NCBI GenBank assembly: GCA_958349325.1
Contig: CATWCP010000079.1
Location: 1 to 5,185, forward strand
From: an uncultured Collinsella sp.
GTDB taxonomy: Bacteria > Actinomycetota > Coriobacteriia > Coriobacteriales > Coriobacteriaceae
Direction of reading: 5' to 3'
DNA length: 5,185 nucleotides
The translations under genes were made by a program, and so were the position numbers. Under the pieces are notes generated by a model. The model did no database searches, was not told the origin of the DNA, and saw only the letters and a list, made by a program, of their open reading frames with translations. This document shows, piece by piece, positions 4,424-5,185 of this stretch (within the stretch, counting starts at the first letter, position 1; the number at the start of each line of letters is the position of its first letter).

Positions 4424-5185
4424 CTTGGCCTCCTTGATCAAACTGAATCATTTCGCCAAGAATACGAGAGAGCTCTTCCTCGTCTTTAAACTCAATCTCA
4501 ATCTTATTCTTTCCTCGCGAGCTCTTCACACGCACGTTGGTATTAAAAACCTGACGAAGCACGCGGGCAGCCTTTTTAAAAGACTGAGGCGTTGCAGGCC
4601 TCGGAGTCTTAGGTGTCTCTCCGGCAGAAAACAACGGAGCAAGATTTTCTGTCGCTCTTACAGAAAGGCCCTCTGCAACAACCTTCTCAGCAAGTCGAAT
4701 TCGAGCATCCTCATAGGGAACTGCAAGAATCGCACGTGCATGACCAGCAGTAAGTTTGCCCTCAAATATCATCTGCTGAACAACTTCGGGAAGATCAAGA
4801 AGGCGTAGCGAGTTTGTAATTGCAGAGCGTGACTTGCTTACAGCCTTTGACAATGCCTCCTGGGTCATACCGCTGGCATCTATGAGCTGGCGATAGCCCT
4901 TAGCCTCTTCGACAGGATTCAGATCAGAACGCTGAAGGTTTTCGATAAGTGCAAGAGCAAGCATCTCTTCATCATTAACATCTTTAATGATGACAGGCAG
5001 CTCCTCAAGACCAGCAAGCTTTGACGCTTGGTAACGACGCTCACCAGCGATGATCTCATAGCCGTTTCCATGCTTGCGAACCAAAAGCGGCTGCAAGACG
5101 CCATGTTCTTGGATTGACTCGCTCAACTCACGAAGTTCAGTTTCGTTAAAGTGAATTCGCGGCTGATTAGGGTTGGGAACGATAT
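4413..5185 (-). CDS. parB: Chromosome partitioning protein ParB, 5' end beyond the window
   Basis: 256 residues up to the stop codon are visible. The reading frame is open to the right edge, where it starts IVPNPNQPR, the first conserved ParB box; about 30-40 N-terminal residues are missing. The CTP-binding box GERRYQA is at 47-53 of the visible part, and ENLQRSDLNPVEEA is at 81-94. The helix-turn-helix that reads parS is at about 107-129 (TQEALSKAVSKSRSAITNSL). The C-terminal dimerisation domain is at about 205-248. ParB is a CTP-switch clamp that loads on parS, spreads, and works with ParA and SMC in origin segregation. Base composition is lower in GC than in ddl or the IS. A parS-like site is in the same window at 2531-2546. 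parA would be expected upstream but is not visible. Confidence 0.96.
   Translation of the reverse strand, partial: IVPNPNQPRIHFNETELRELSESIQEHGVLQPLLVRKHGNGYEIIAGERRYQASKLAGLEELPVIIKDVNDEEMLALALIENLQRSDLNPVEEAKGYRQLIDASGMTQEALSKAVSKSRSAITNSLRLLDLPEVVQQMIFEGKLTAGHARAILAVPYEDARIRLAEKVVAEGLSVRATENLAPLFSAGETPKTPRPATPQSFKKAARVLRQVFNTNVRVKSSRGKNKIEIEFKDEEELSRILGEMIQFDQGGQDEE

Overview
The window looks like chromosome from a moderately GC-rich Gram-positive bacterium. My best guess is a gut actinobacterium of the class Coriobacteriia, Collinsella-like. That guess rests on the style of the proteins, the strong AGGAGG-type ribosome binding sites and the mix of genes. No species marker is present, so it is inference only.

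Layout from left to right. (1) Positions 1-1374, minus strand: a D-alanine--D-alanine ligase gene (ddl) overlaps by 7 bases the start of a DnaQ-type (DEDDh) exonuclease gene that runs off the left edge. (2) Positions 1375-1459: a short divergent intergenic region with the ddl ribosome binding site and a weak candidate promoter. (3) Positions 1460-2512, plus strand: rlmN, a complete radical-SAM 23S rRNA/tRNA A2-methyltransferase. (4) Positions 2513-4168: a convergent intergenic region. It holds a ParB-site (parS)-like 16-mer and a perfect 16-bp inverted repeat whose loop has been split by a 1454-bp IS3-family (IS150-type) insertion sequence. The IS is flanked by a 3-bp GAT duplication. An intrinsic terminator for the genes to the right follows. 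(5) Positions 4169-5185, minus strand: the 3' part of parB (chromosome partitioning) followed by an overlapping gene for a small membrane-anchored protein.

The core genes are ordinary housekeeping functions: peptidoglycan precursor synthesis, ribosome modification and chromosome segregation. parB with a parS-like site close by suggests a location near the replication origin. Without the IS, that site would lie about 0.4 kb from the parB stop codon.

The least routine part is the IS and its target. It sits exactly in the loop of a hairpin. Its OrfA and OrfB frames are fused through a run of eight A residues, where this family normally uses a programmed -1 frameshift. A 13-bp hairpin at its upstream end covers the transposase ribosome binding site and is followed by five T residues. 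I see no new defence system, CRISPR array, tRNA or rRNA gene.
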